Source: Pirellulaceae bacterium
GTDB lineage: Bacteria; Planctomycetota; Planctomycetia; Pirellulales; Pirellulaceae
DNA: 43,743 nt
Assembly: GCA_025459265.1 (NCBI GenBank)
Contig: JALOQX010000040.1
Coordinates: 1-43,743 of the forward strand
Direction: 5' to 3'
Shown: one piece after another, positions 16,620 through 24,014 of the stretch
Position numbering within the stretch: position 1 is the first letter of the stretch
Layout: the number at the start of each line of letters is the position of its first letter
Made by a program: the position numbers and the translations under genes
The notes under the pieces: generated by a model
What the model was told of the DNA's origin: nothing
Seen by the model: only the letters and a program-made list of their open reading frames with translations
Database searches by the model: none

Positions 16620-17231
16620 ATGCTGAACAACGTACCCGCCTCGCTTGCCAACCTGCTGGAGCATCCGGGCAAGGTGTATCCGACGGTGGTGGCCGTCACG
16701 CTCATCGCGGTCGTCGTCGTGATCATCCTGCACCTCATTCTGGCACTGCTCGGAGGACGCGCGCCGCGAGCGCGGAAGCGATTTAACTGGTGGGAGAAAC
16801 TCGTGTACCTCGGCGCGTTGGCGTCCGTCTCCGTGCTGGGAGTCACGTCGTTCTACACCGTGTTGCGGTTCGGCGGCATGCATGGTTGGTGGCTCTTCGC
16901 GCACATGTTCGGCGCCGGGGCTCTGACCGCTGTCTTGCCGCTGGCGGCGCTCACCTGGTGTGGGGCGAGTCGGTTTGGGCAATCGGGACCGCAGGCGGGC
17001 GACGCCGCGTACGTGCCGCGGTTCTTCTGGCTTCCGCGCGTCATGTTCTGGCTGTTCCTCGTGGCCGGACTGGGTGTCATGCTCACGATGCTCGTCAGCA
17101 TGTTGCCGCTCTTCGGCACGGAAGGGCTCGAAATCCTGCTTGACATCCACCGCTACGCCGGCCTGCTGGCGGTCGTCGCGCTGCTGATCCACTTTTACTG
17201 CGTGCTGCTGCAGCGCGCTCAATTGCGCTGA
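16620..17231 (+). CDS. Cytochrome b-like integral membrane protein
   Basis: The 203-residue protein has four to five membrane helices (about 21-43, 61-80, 90-113, 139-163, 179-197). Histidines H38, H95, H177 and H191 lie within or at the ends of helices. The last helix has H-R-Y-A-G-L-L followed by L-I-H-F-Y, the two-histidine spacing seen in the b-haem subunits of formate dehydrogenase, Ni-Fe hydrogenase and thiosulfate reductase. I infer a quinol-interacting b-type cytochrome. GGGAG sits 7 nt before ATG 16620. It directly follows the seven-haem cytochrome, and no catalytic molybdo- or Ni-Fe subunit is nearby. Confidence 0.7.
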   Translation: MLNNVPASLANLLEHPGKVYPTVVAVTLIAVVVVIILHLILALLGGRAPRARKRFNWWEKLVYLGALASVSVLGVTSFYTVLRFGGMHGWWLFAHMFGAGALTAVLPLAALTWCGASRFGQSGPQAGDAAYVPRFFWLPRVMFWLFLVAGLGVMLTMLVSMLPLFGTEGLEILLDIHRYAGLLAVVALLIHFYCVLLQRAQLR

Positions 17232-17429
17232 CGCACTCAGGCGGATGCCGCTGCGTGTGGTCAGCGGCGGTGTGATGGAACACTTTGCCGGGCTTCTCTG
17301 ATCGATTCAGCTTGTGCGGCCTTCGCCAGAATCCATACAGGGTCAGGGGGGAATTGCCCGATGATGTACAGGGCGTCTGCCGGTAGCGCATGGACGCGAC
17401 CTGTGCACGAGCAACAGTGTGGTGGGCCT

Positions 17430-18269
17430 ATGTGGTGTGGTGTGTGCCAGCAGGAAGTTCCGGCGGTCGTCTCCTCATCGCCGCACGTCCGCATCGGCTG
17501 CGCTCGGTGTGGCGCACCGCTGAGCAGCAGCGGCTCCGCTCCCGACCCCGCTGCGGAAGGGCTCAACCGGCGGGGACGGGATGGCACGCGTCGCCGTGCA
17601 GCCAGCACGACGGATCCCTGGCTGGCCGCGGACGCGGACACGCTGGAGGACTTCGCCGAGCTGGACGAGTGGGATTTCGAGGAGACGCTGGTCCAGAGCC
17701 GGCAGCGGGTCGACTGCATGGCGCGGGCGGGCCTCGCGGATTCCGAGCGACCGCGAGGCGAGCCAGCCGGCGCGTCAGCCGGCGCCGCGGATCCGATCGG
17801 CGGGGGGCAGCATCCGGCTACGACCGTGCGTCCGCCGTCGAAGTCGAGCAACGCCTGGGCGTGGGGTGTGGTCGCGTGCGGTCTGGCGGTGGCGACCTGC
17901 GGCGGAGCCCTGACCGCGATGGGCCTGTTCAAACCTGCGCCGCCCTTGTGGCACCTCGGGCTGCCGCTGCTGCTGGTTGGACAGTTCGCCGTCCTGTCGA
18001 TCGTGGTCTGGCATCTGGATGTGGTCTGGCACAGCCACCGCGCGACGTTCGTGGCGTTACACGCCGTGGATGAGCAGGTCCGCCAGCTCCGGCCGCACGT
18101 GGCTCCGCTGGCCGTCAATTCGCGCTGCGACCGGCCGGCTGCGAGCACCGTGACCGAGCCGACCAGTCCGCACATGCTGCTGGCGCACCTGCGTGCTGAA
18201 CTGGCGGCACTGTCGCACGGCTCGCCGGGCCGTGATTTCTCGACTCGGAGAGTCGAGCGACGGGCGTGA
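17430..18269 (+). CDS. Zinc-ribbon membrane protein of unknown function
   Basis: Read from ATG 17430 the product has 279 residues. The first residues form one half of a zinc ribbon (C3-x2-C6) and the second half is C24-x2-C27. An acidic, low-complexity stretch (65-135) leads to two membrane helices (about 143-166 and 175-197), then a soluble tail. I know of no assigned function. The start was chosen because the first Cys pair begins at residue 3; an in-frame ATG at 17361 would add 23 residues. The last ten codons and the TGA stop lie inside the first unit of a palindromic repeat array, so the array defines the C terminus. Confidence 0.65.
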   Translation: MWCGVCQQEVPAVVSSSPHVRIGCARCGAPLSSSGSAPDPAAEGLNRRGRDGTRRRAASTTDPWLAADADTLEDFAELDEWDFEETLVQSRQRVDCMARAGLADSERPRGEPAGASAGAADPIGGGQHPATTVRPPSKSSNAWAWGVVACGLAVATCGGALTAMGLFKPAPPLWHLGLPLLLVGQFAVLSIVVWHLDVVWHSHRATFVALHAVDEQVRQLRPHVAPLAVNSRCDRPAASTVTEPTSPHMLLAHLRAELAALSHGSPGRDFSTRRVERRA

Positions 18270-18372
18270 ATACTCGACTCGGAGAGTCGAGCGACGGGCG
18301 TGAATACTCGACTCGGAGAGTCGAGCGACGGGGGTGAATACTCGACTCGGAGAGTCGAGCGACGGGCATGAA
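18239..18372. repeat. Tandem array of four 34-nt palindromic units
   Basis: A 19-nt palindrome (CTCGACTC-GGA-GAGTCGAG, 8-bp stem and 3-nt loop) starts at 18239, 18273, 18307 and 18341. The units are separated by a nearly constant 15-nt spacer, CGACGGGCGTGAATA (third copy has one G for C). The array lies between two convergent genes, supplies the stop codon of the zinc-ribbon gene, and ends 15 nt before the stop codon of the TPR gene. It shares its core with arrays at 31448 and a single unit at 34178. Confidence 0.95.
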
Positions 18373-18386
18373 ATCGGCACGTTCTT

Positions 18387-19403
18387 CTACGTGTCCCATT
18401 CCGCGTCAGGCGCGGCGGCGGCTTTGGCATCCGCCGGGAGCAGTGGGGCGAGCAGCCGCGCCGCGGGAGCGCCGCCCAGTTCTGCCGCCTTTTCGAAGAA
18501 CCGGACGGCGCGGTCCATCTCACCGTTGGCGTGCAGCAGCGCGCCGACCAGGAACAACAAGTCCCCATCATCCGGTGCCGCCAGCGCCGCGCGAGCCAGC
18601 TCATCCAGGTGCGACAGCTTGGCGAGCCGGTTGTCACCGTACAAATCATCCAAGCGCAGGCGGGACACGAGGGAAGCGGAGTCAAGTTCCAGTGCGATGC
18701 GGAAGGCCTTGGTGGCGAGTCGATACTGGCGGACCGCGATCAGCGCGCAGCCTTGGCGGGTGTACGCGTCGGCGAGATCCGGTGCCGCGACGATGGCTGA
18801 CTTGTAGCGCTGCAGCGCTTCGTGGAACCGCTGCTGGAGGAACAGCGCATCGCCGGCCTCTACGAACCGCCGGCCGCGCGCACGAGACGTCTCGTTGCTC
18901 CGGCGCAACCGATCTGCGACCGCGTGGGCGTCCAAGGCAGCCTCCACGGCCACGGCGCCCGGCGGCACCGCCGGCCACAAGTCACGCCGCACGCCGAGAA
19001 ACCGCTCGACCGCCAGCGGACCGTAGCTCAACTCCGCCGGCGCGTACGTCGGGGGCAGATAATACTCGGCGGTGTTCGTGGCCGGATTGAAATAGATGCC
19101 CGTGGGCCAGAACGCCCCGACGTTCCAGGCCGGCACGAATAGCGGATTAATCCACGTCGCGCCCCCCAGCCAGGGCCAGCCGACATTCCCGAACGTGTTC
19201 CACGCCGCGAAACCGTGCGGACGGCACGGTGCGTGGTGCCCGCCAGGGGATTGTGCGTGGGCCTCGCCGCCGCCCCCGCCGCGTCCGGAGCGGCCCATCG
19301 GCATGTCGCCCGGATAGAAACCCGGCCGCTCCGCCCAGACCTGCGGGCTGCCGCACACAAGACACAGACTACCCAAGAGCACAAGAGAGCGGATTGTGGC
19401 CAT
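18387..19403 (-). CDS. Secreted TPR-repeat protein
   Basis: The protein is about 338 residues, with a signal peptide (hydrophobic core SLVLLGSLCLVCG, followed by VWA). A Gly/His-rich region comes next, then an aromatic-rich stretch (PWLGGATWINPLFVPAWNVGAFW split by short turns). Residues 170-325 contain about three to four TPR-like helix pairs (ARGRRFVEAGDALF; FHEALQRYKSAIVAAP; YRLATKAFRIALELD; GEMDRAVRFFEKAAEL). GGAG about 8 nt upstream supports ATG 19403. TPRs bind other proteins; nothing points to a specific pathway. It converges on the zinc-ribbon gene across the palindromic array. Confidence 0.75.
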   Translation of the reverse strand: MATIRSLVLLGSLCLVCGSPQVWAERPGFYPGDMPMGRSGRGGGGGEAHAQSPGGHHAPCRPHGFAAWNTFGNVGWPWLGGATWINPLFVPAWNVGAFWPTGIYFNPATNTAEYYLPPTYAPAELSYGPLAVERFLGVRRDLWPAVPPGAVAVEAALDAHAVADRLRRSNETSRARGRRFVEAGDALFLQQRFHEALQRYKSAIVAAPDLADAYTRQGCALIAVRQYRLATKAFRIALELDSASLVSRLRLDDLYGDNRLAKLSHLDELARAALAAPDDGDLLFLVGALLHANGEMDRAVRFFEKAAELGGAPAARLLAPLLPADAKAAAAPDAEWDT

Positions 19404-19498
19404 GGCATCGACTCCGTCCGTCACTTCCCCCGCCGACATTATCTACCGATTGTGACCCAGGGGCAATGAAATTTGCGCGCGGCAAGCTGGGTAAGCGG

Positions 19499-20314
19499 CT
19501 ACGCGTGGTCGGGAATGACGCGGCGCAACGCGGCCAGACATGTTTCGCTGACCTGCCGCGCAGAAATCTGCACGATCTGCGGGTTCATGACTTCCACGGA
19601 GACGACGCCCGCATAGTGGATCGCGCGCAGGCGTGCGACGAGCGGCCCGAGTGAGAGCTCGCCGTCGCCCGGCAGGATCCGGTCCCCGTCGGTCGCCAAC
19701 TCACGCAGCCGGCCACTCAGATCGCTCAGCTGAACGTGAAACAGGTTCGCGGCGGTCAGATGCGCCAGGTCGTCCGGTTTGCTCGGTCCGATCTCGAAGT
19801 GGAACGCGTCGAGGCAGATCCCGAGCCACGGATCGTCGACGTCCTGGATCAGGGCGGCGGCCGTCTGCAGGTTGTTCCCCAGTGCTGACGTCGCCTGGAA
19901 TTCGAGCGCGACGCGCACCGCGTGCTCGCGTCCCCAAGCGGCGATCGTGCGCAGCGCGCTGAGCACACGCTGTACGTCGCGCTGCGCACACGGGCCGGGG
20001 ACGTCGCAGGCCACGACGATCGTGGTGATCCCCAGGGACTGGCACAGCTCGAGCCGCTGCCGAAAGAGGGTCCAGGCGACGTCCCGCGCCGCCGCGTCGG
20101 GCGTGAACAGTCCTCCCTGCATGCTCCCGACCGGCACTTGCAGCTCGTAGCGCCCCAGCAGCCGGCGCAGGTCGTCCGTCGTGTGCGCGGCCAGGTACTG
20201 TTCGAGCTTCGTGAACCACGCTTCGACGTGCTGCACGCCGCTGGCAGCATACTCTTCCAGATCGCGTTCGACCGGCGCCGCCAACGAGCAGACCTGACTG
20301 ACAGCCAGTTTCAT
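19499..20314 (-). CDS. Sugar phosphate isomerase/epimerase-like TIM-barrel protein
   Basis: The 271-residue protein matches the xylose-isomerase-like TIM barrel (AP endonuclease 2 family): LEEYAASGVQHVEAWF at the start, a central ALEFQATSALGNN, LGICLDAFHFEIG, FHVQLSDLSG and GVVSVEVMNP. The metal-binding Glu, Asp/His and Glu positions of the family appear to be present. The substrate cannot be read from sequence. The ATG at 20314 overlaps the glyS stop (ATGA, 20311-20314), so it is translationally coupled to glycyl-tRNA synthetase. Confidence 0.82.
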   Translation of the reverse strand: MKLAVSQVCSLAAPVERDLEEYAASGVQHVEAWFTKLEQYLAAHTTDDLRRLLGRYELQVPVGSMQGGLFTPDAAARDVAWTLFRQRLELCQSLGITTIVVACDVPGPCAQRDVQRVLSALRTIAAWGREHAVRVALEFQATSALGNNLQTAAALIQDVDDPWLGICLDAFHFEIGPSKPDDLAHLTAANLFHVQLSDLSGRLRELATDGDRILPGDGELSLGPLVARLRAIHYAGVVSVEVMNPQIVQISARQVSETCLAALRRVIPDHA

Positions 20315-21966
20315 GAGGTTGCGCGGTTCCCCGACGACAGGAGTTGCAGCAGCTGGTCGACGCAGTCGTCGACCCGCACGCGCCACTGCTCGAGCGAATC
20401 CCGATCGCGAATCGTGACGGTGCGGTCCGTCAGCGTCTGGCCGTCGACGGTGATGCAGTACGGTGTGCCAGCCTCGTCCTGTCGGCGGTAGCGGCGTCCG
20501 ACCGCGCCTTTCTCATCGTAGAACACGACGGCGTGCGGCTTGAGCGCGCGGTAGATCTCCTGGGCGATTTCCGGCATGCCGTCTTTCTTGACCAGCGGGA
20601 ACACGGCGGCCTTGATCGGCGCCAGCCGCGGGTGGAGCTTGAGCACGGTGCGCGACTGCAGCACGCCGTGTTCATCGGGCGCCTGATCCTCGGTATACGC
20701 TTCGCAGAGGAAGGCCAGCGTGGCCCGGTCCGCCCCCGCCGACGGCTCGATCACATGCGGGGTGTATCGTTCTCCGGTCAGGTCGTCGCGGTAAGTGAGG
20801 TCCTTGCCGCTGCCGCGCCAGCGTGGTTTGCCATCGGCGCCCTTTTCCAGCTCCAGCGGACAGGTCTTGGGGTCAAGCTTGCCTTCCATGTGGCTGCGGA
20901 GATCGAAATCGCCGCGATGCGCAATCCCCTCGAGCTCCCCGAAGTCCCCTTCCGGCAGGAAGGGAAACGCATACTCGATGTCCGCCGTGCCGGTCGAGTA
21001 GTGACTCAGTTCCTCCTGGTCGTGTTCGCGCAGCCGCAGCCGCTGGCCGGCAAGTCCGAGGTCGGTATACCACTTCATGCGCCGATCGCGCCAGTAGCGG
21101 TACCAGTCCGCCGAGGCGCCGGGATGGCAGAAGAACTCGATCTCCATCTGTTCGAATTCGCGCGACCGGAACGTGAAGTTCCGCGGTGTGATCTCGTTCC
21201 GAAAGCTCTTGCCGATCTGGGCGATGCCGAACGGCACGCGGACGCGCGTGCTGTCGACGACGTTGCGGAAGTTGACGAAGATGCCCTGCGCGGTCTCCGG
21301 GCGGAGGAACGCGGCGCTGTCCTCCCCCCCCAGGGCCCCCACGAACGTCTTGAACATCAGGTTGAACTCGCGGGGGGGCGTGAGCGTGCCCAGTTCCTTC
21401 GCGTCGGGGCCCAGGACCTGTGCCAGGTCGTCGACGTGCGGCAGCGTCAGGAACGCGCTGTGCCAGACGAGTTGGTCCGCGTCCTTGGGCCGCAGGTGGA
21501 AGAACTTGAGCGCGCGGTGTTCGACATCCTGCTGTTCGGCGTCCGTCTCGGCCACCGTCGCCACGAACACGCGTTGGCCCTTGGCTTCGACCCAGCGGCC
21601 GCGCACCTGATCGTGGCGGTAGCGCCGCTTGGATTCGCGGCAGTCGACCATGTGATCGTGGAAGAGGTCGTAGTGCCCCGAGCACTTCCACACCTGGGGG
21701 TGCATGATGATTGTGCAGTCGAGGCCGGTCATCTCGTACGCCGAGGGCGCGCCGGGCGGAACCTCCAGCTCGTTGTGGCTGGTGACCATGTCCCGCCACC
21801 AGGTCTCGCGGACGTTGCGCTTCAGCTCCACGCCCAGCGGACCATAGTCCCAGAACCCGTTCAGCCCCCCGTAGATTTCGCTCGACTGAAACAGAAACCC
21901 CCGCCGCCGACAGAGCGATACCAGTTTGTCCATGTCCATCCGGGCGACTCGCCAATGTCCGCTCAT
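20311..21966 (-). CDS. glyS: Glycyl-tRNA synthetase, single-chain type
   Basis: This is the dimeric, eukaryote/archaeal-like GlyRS found in part of the bacteria, not the alpha2-beta2 form. It charges tRNA-Gly. Signatures include the N-terminal SLCRRRGFLFQSSEIYGG, WDYGPLGVELKRN, RPETAQGIFVNF, FRNEITPRNFTFRSREFEQME and the C-terminal anticodon-binding segment ending near residue 545. At 551 residues it is full length. The start may be ATG 21966, 21939 or 21933; homologues usually begin at M-x-K-(L/I)-V-S-L-C, which fits 21933 or 21939 best. It shares four bases with the downstream TIM-barrel gene. Confidence 0.94.
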   Translation of the reverse strand: MSGHWRVARMDMDKLVSLCRRRGFLFQSSEIYGGLNGFWDYGPLGVELKRNVRETWWRDMVTSHNELEVPPGAPSAYEMTGLDCTIIMHPQVWKCSGHYDLFHDHMVDCRESKRRYRHDQVRGRWVEAKGQRVFVATVAETDAEQQDVEHRALKFFHLRPKDADQLVWHSAFLTLPHVDDLAQVLGPDAKELGTLTPPREFNLMFKTFVGALGGEDSAAFLRPETAQGIFVNFRNVVDSTRVRVPFGIAQIGKSFRNEITPRNFTFRSREFEQMEIEFFCHPGASADWYRYWRDRRMKWYTDLGLAGQRLRLREHDQEELSHYSTGTADIEYAFPFLPEGDFGELEGIAHRGDFDLRSHMEGKLDPKTCPLELEKGADGKPRWRGSGKDLTYRDDLTGERYTPHVIEPSAGADRATLAFLCEAYTEDQAPDEHGVLQSRTVLKLHPRLAPIKAAVFPLVKKDGMPEIAQEIYRALKPHAVVFYDEKGAVGRRYRRQDEAGTPYCITVDGQTLTDRTVTIRDRDSLEQWRVRVDDCVDQLLQLLSSGNRATS

Positions 21967-22047
21967 TACCTGCTCGAAACCCTGTCAATGTACCGGCTCA
22001 CCTCCCGGACGGAAGGGGTGGGCGGGCGCATTGTCCAGGTAACAAAT

Positions 22048-22128
22048 GTGGGTGGCTGGGGACGAACGAAGTGAGCCCCCAGCGGCGAATGCTGGGGGCG
22101 AGCTGAAGCTCGACCCCAGCCACCCCAC
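22048..22128. repeat. Structured 81-nt intergenic element (three-way junction)
   Basis: The outer arms (22048-22061 and 22114-22128) pair over about 14 bp with one bulged C. Inside are two hairpins: a perfect 9-bp stem (22075-22083 with 22091-22099, 7-nt loop) and GAGC-TGAA-GCTC (22100-22111). A 35-nt stretch (22050-22084) recurs exactly at 37259-37293. It lies in the 182-nt gap between glyS and the HAD gene; I see no gene in the rest of that gap. Confidence 0.9.
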
Positions 22129-22148
22129 TAGATGGCTTAGCCACCGCG

Positions 22149-22820
22149 CTAGCCGATCTGCGCGAGCAAGGCGTCGGGCTCTTCGAGCGTATCGAGCAGC
22201 AGGTCCGGCTGCGCGGCGGCCAACTGTTCGCGGCTGTCCCAGCCTGTGGCGACGGCGGCCACCCGCGCGCCGACCGCGCGGGCACAGCGCACGTCCAGCG
22301 GTGTATCTCCGATGACCCACACCCGATCCGGTGCCGGCTCGCTCCGCAGGTGCGCCCGGCAGGCCCGCAGGGCCTCGCGCGCGACGTCGTCTCGATCCAC
22401 GTGATCATCCCCGTACCCGCCGAAGGCGAAATGGTGGTAGAGTTGATAGTGCTCGAGTTTCAGCCGGGCGCCGTCGCGGGCGTTGCCGGTCAGCAGGCCG
22501 ACGGCACAATCCGTGCGGGCGGACAGTCGGTCGAGCAGCGAGGCGATGCCGGGCAGGATCTTGCCCTCGCGCTGCGGCAGATACGCCGTGAGCCGCTGCA
22601 GGTAGGCGCTGCGCAGCTGCCGCCAGTTCGCGTCGGTATCGGGAATCGCGTGCGCGCGGAACAGGTTGCTGGCAATCCCGCGGTCTGTCCGCCCGCTGAA
22701 GGGGACCTCCTGCGGCTCCGCCACGCCAAACAGCTCGGAAAAAGCGTGCAGCAGCGCGTCCCCCCCGGCCCCGCCGGTGACGATCAACGTTCCGTCGATA
22801 TCAAACAGCAACACGACCAT
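22149..22820 (-). CDS. HAD-superfamily hydrolase, phosphoglycolate-phosphatase-like
   Basis: The 223-residue protein has all HAD motifs: DIDGT (nucleophile Asp near residue 7), LLTGN (motif II Thr), and GDTPLDVRCA (motif IV Asp pair). The alpha-helical cap between motifs I and II is of the C1 type seen in phosphoglycolate phosphatases and beta-phosphoglucomutases. The substrate is not known. GGAAGGA sits 6 nt before ATG 22820; the frame opens upstream to 22874 but the first motif should lie near the N terminus. Confidence 0.85.
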   Translation of the reverse strand: MVVLLFDIDGTLIVTGGAGGDALLHAFSELFGVAEPQEVPFSGRTDRGIASNLFRAHAIPDTDANWRQLRSAYLQRLTAYLPQREGKILPGIASLLDRLSARTDCAVGLLTGNARDGARLKLEHYQLYHHFAFGGYGDDHVDRDDVAREALRACRAHLRSEPAPDRVWVIGDTPLDVRCARAVGARVAAVATGWDSREQLAAAQPDLLLDTLEEPDALLAQIG

Positions 22821-22864
22821 CGTGCGTCCTTCCCGGCCTCCGCCCGGCAATCCTGCCCGCAAAC

Positions 22865-22894
22865 TTGGCGACACTGACCCCCCTGTTATAGAAT
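22865..22894 (+). promoter_or_regulatory. Candidate promoter of the dtxR-like/feoB operon
   Basis: TTGGCG (22865-22870) and TAGAAT (22889-22894, within TATAGAAT) are 18 bp apart, 100 nt before the regulator's start. No clear DtxR/IdeR-type operator palindrome was seen nearby. Confidence 0.4.
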
Positions 22895-22994
22895 CCTACA
22901 GGTCCGCGGGGAACCGACCGCTCGCATTCCCAGCCCCTCGGTGGGGCTGGTCTGCGGCTCCGAGCCGGTCGGCCGCGGGTGCGGGGCGACGACG

Positions 22995-24005
22995 ATGGGA
23001 CCGCTGCTGAATCTGGCCTGTGGCGTGGTGGCTTTGGTGCTGCTGTTCTGTGCCTTCCGCAGCGGTCGCGGGTGGTATTGGCGGTGGCACAGCCGGCCAC
23101 GGGACGTCGAGCGGGCGCAGATGGAGGATGCGCTCAAGCACCTCTATCACACGCGCGAGGCAGGCCGCGGCGGGACGATCGAGAGTCTGGCGGGTGCGTT
23201 GCAGATCGACTGCGACCGCGCCGCGCAGTTGGCACAGACGCTCGAACGTCGGGCGCTGGTCGCGGTGCAGGACGGCGGTCTGGAGCTGACCGATGCCGGA
23301 CGCACGTACGCCCTGCGCGTGATCCGGACCCATCGGCTGTGGGAACATTACCTGGCGCACGAGACGGGCGTGGCGGAACCGGCCTGGCACGAGCAGGCGG
23401 ACCGCATGGAGCACGATCTCTCGCCGGCCGAGGTCGATGCCTTGTCCGCGCGGATGGGCAATCCGGTGTTCGACCCGCACGGCGATCCGATCCCCTCAGC
23501 CCGCGGCGACATGCCGGTGCCGGAAGGCCAGCCCTTGAACACGCTCGAAGCCGGGTGCCAGGTCCGCGTGGTGCATGTGGAGGACGAGCCCGAGTCGACG
23601 TATCGCGAGTTGTTGGCGGCGCGACTCGAGCCGGGGATGACCGTCAATGTGCTCGCGTCCAACGCGCGGGGCGTCCAGCTGGACACGGGCCTGGAGCGGC
23701 GTCAGCTCTCGCCGCTGGTGGCGGCGCAGGTGACGGTCCAGCCCGTGGCGCAGGAGGCGGCGGCCCCGTTGCCGGCCCGTTCGCTGTCGTCCCTGGCGCC
23801 CGGCGAGGCGGGGATCGTGGCCACGATCGCCCCAGCCTGCCGCGGCGTGGAACGACGCCGACTGCTCGATCTGGGGCTGGTGCCCGGCACACGCGTCGTG
23901 GCCGAATTTCCGAGCCCCGCCGGCGACCCCGTGGCGTACCGCATCCGCGGCGCGCTGATCGCCTTGCGGAAACTGCAGGCGGATGCGATATACCTCGAGC
24001 CGTGA
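22995..24005 (+). CDS. Membrane-anchored DtxR-family metal regulator fused to a FeoA domain
   Basis: From ATG 22995 the product has 336 residues. A single hydrophobic helix (about 5-21) is followed by a winged-helix domain (37-110) and the DtxR dimerisation/metal domain. That domain holds THRLWEHYL (H113, E117) and WHEQADRMEH (H132, E139, H140). The residue at the cysteine position of DtxR is D136, closer to a manganese- or mixed-metal site. An SH3-like segment follows (181-250), then a typical FeoA domain (263-336). FeoB begins 9 nt downstream. A regulator tethered to the membrane and carrying FeoA next to the iron channel could sense metal or tune FeoB directly; that is inference. DNA targets are unknown. 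Confidence 0.8.
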   Translation: MGPLLNLACGVVALVLLFCAFRSGRGWYWRWHSRPRDVERAQMEDALKHLYHTREAGRGGTIESLAGALQIDCDRAAQLAQTLERRALVAVQDGGLELTDAGRTYALRVIRTHRLWEHYLAHETGVAEPAWHEQADRMEHDLSPAEVDALSARMGNPVFDPHGDPIPSARGDMPVPEGQPLNTLEAGCQVRVVHVEDEPESTYRELLAARLEPGMTVNVLASNARGVQLDTGLERRQLSPLVAAQVTVQPVAQEAAAPLPARSLSSLAPGEAGIVATIAPACRGVERRRLLDLGLVPGTRVVAEFPSPAGDPVAYRIRGALIALRKLQADAIYLEP

Positions 24006-24014
24006 GGCAGGCGG

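Noticed and set aside
18239-18372. Possible CRISPR array (regular 34-nt period)
   Set aside because: The units are self-complementary over 19 nt and the 15-nt spacers are nearly identical, unlike unique CRISPR spacers. No cas gene is nearby.
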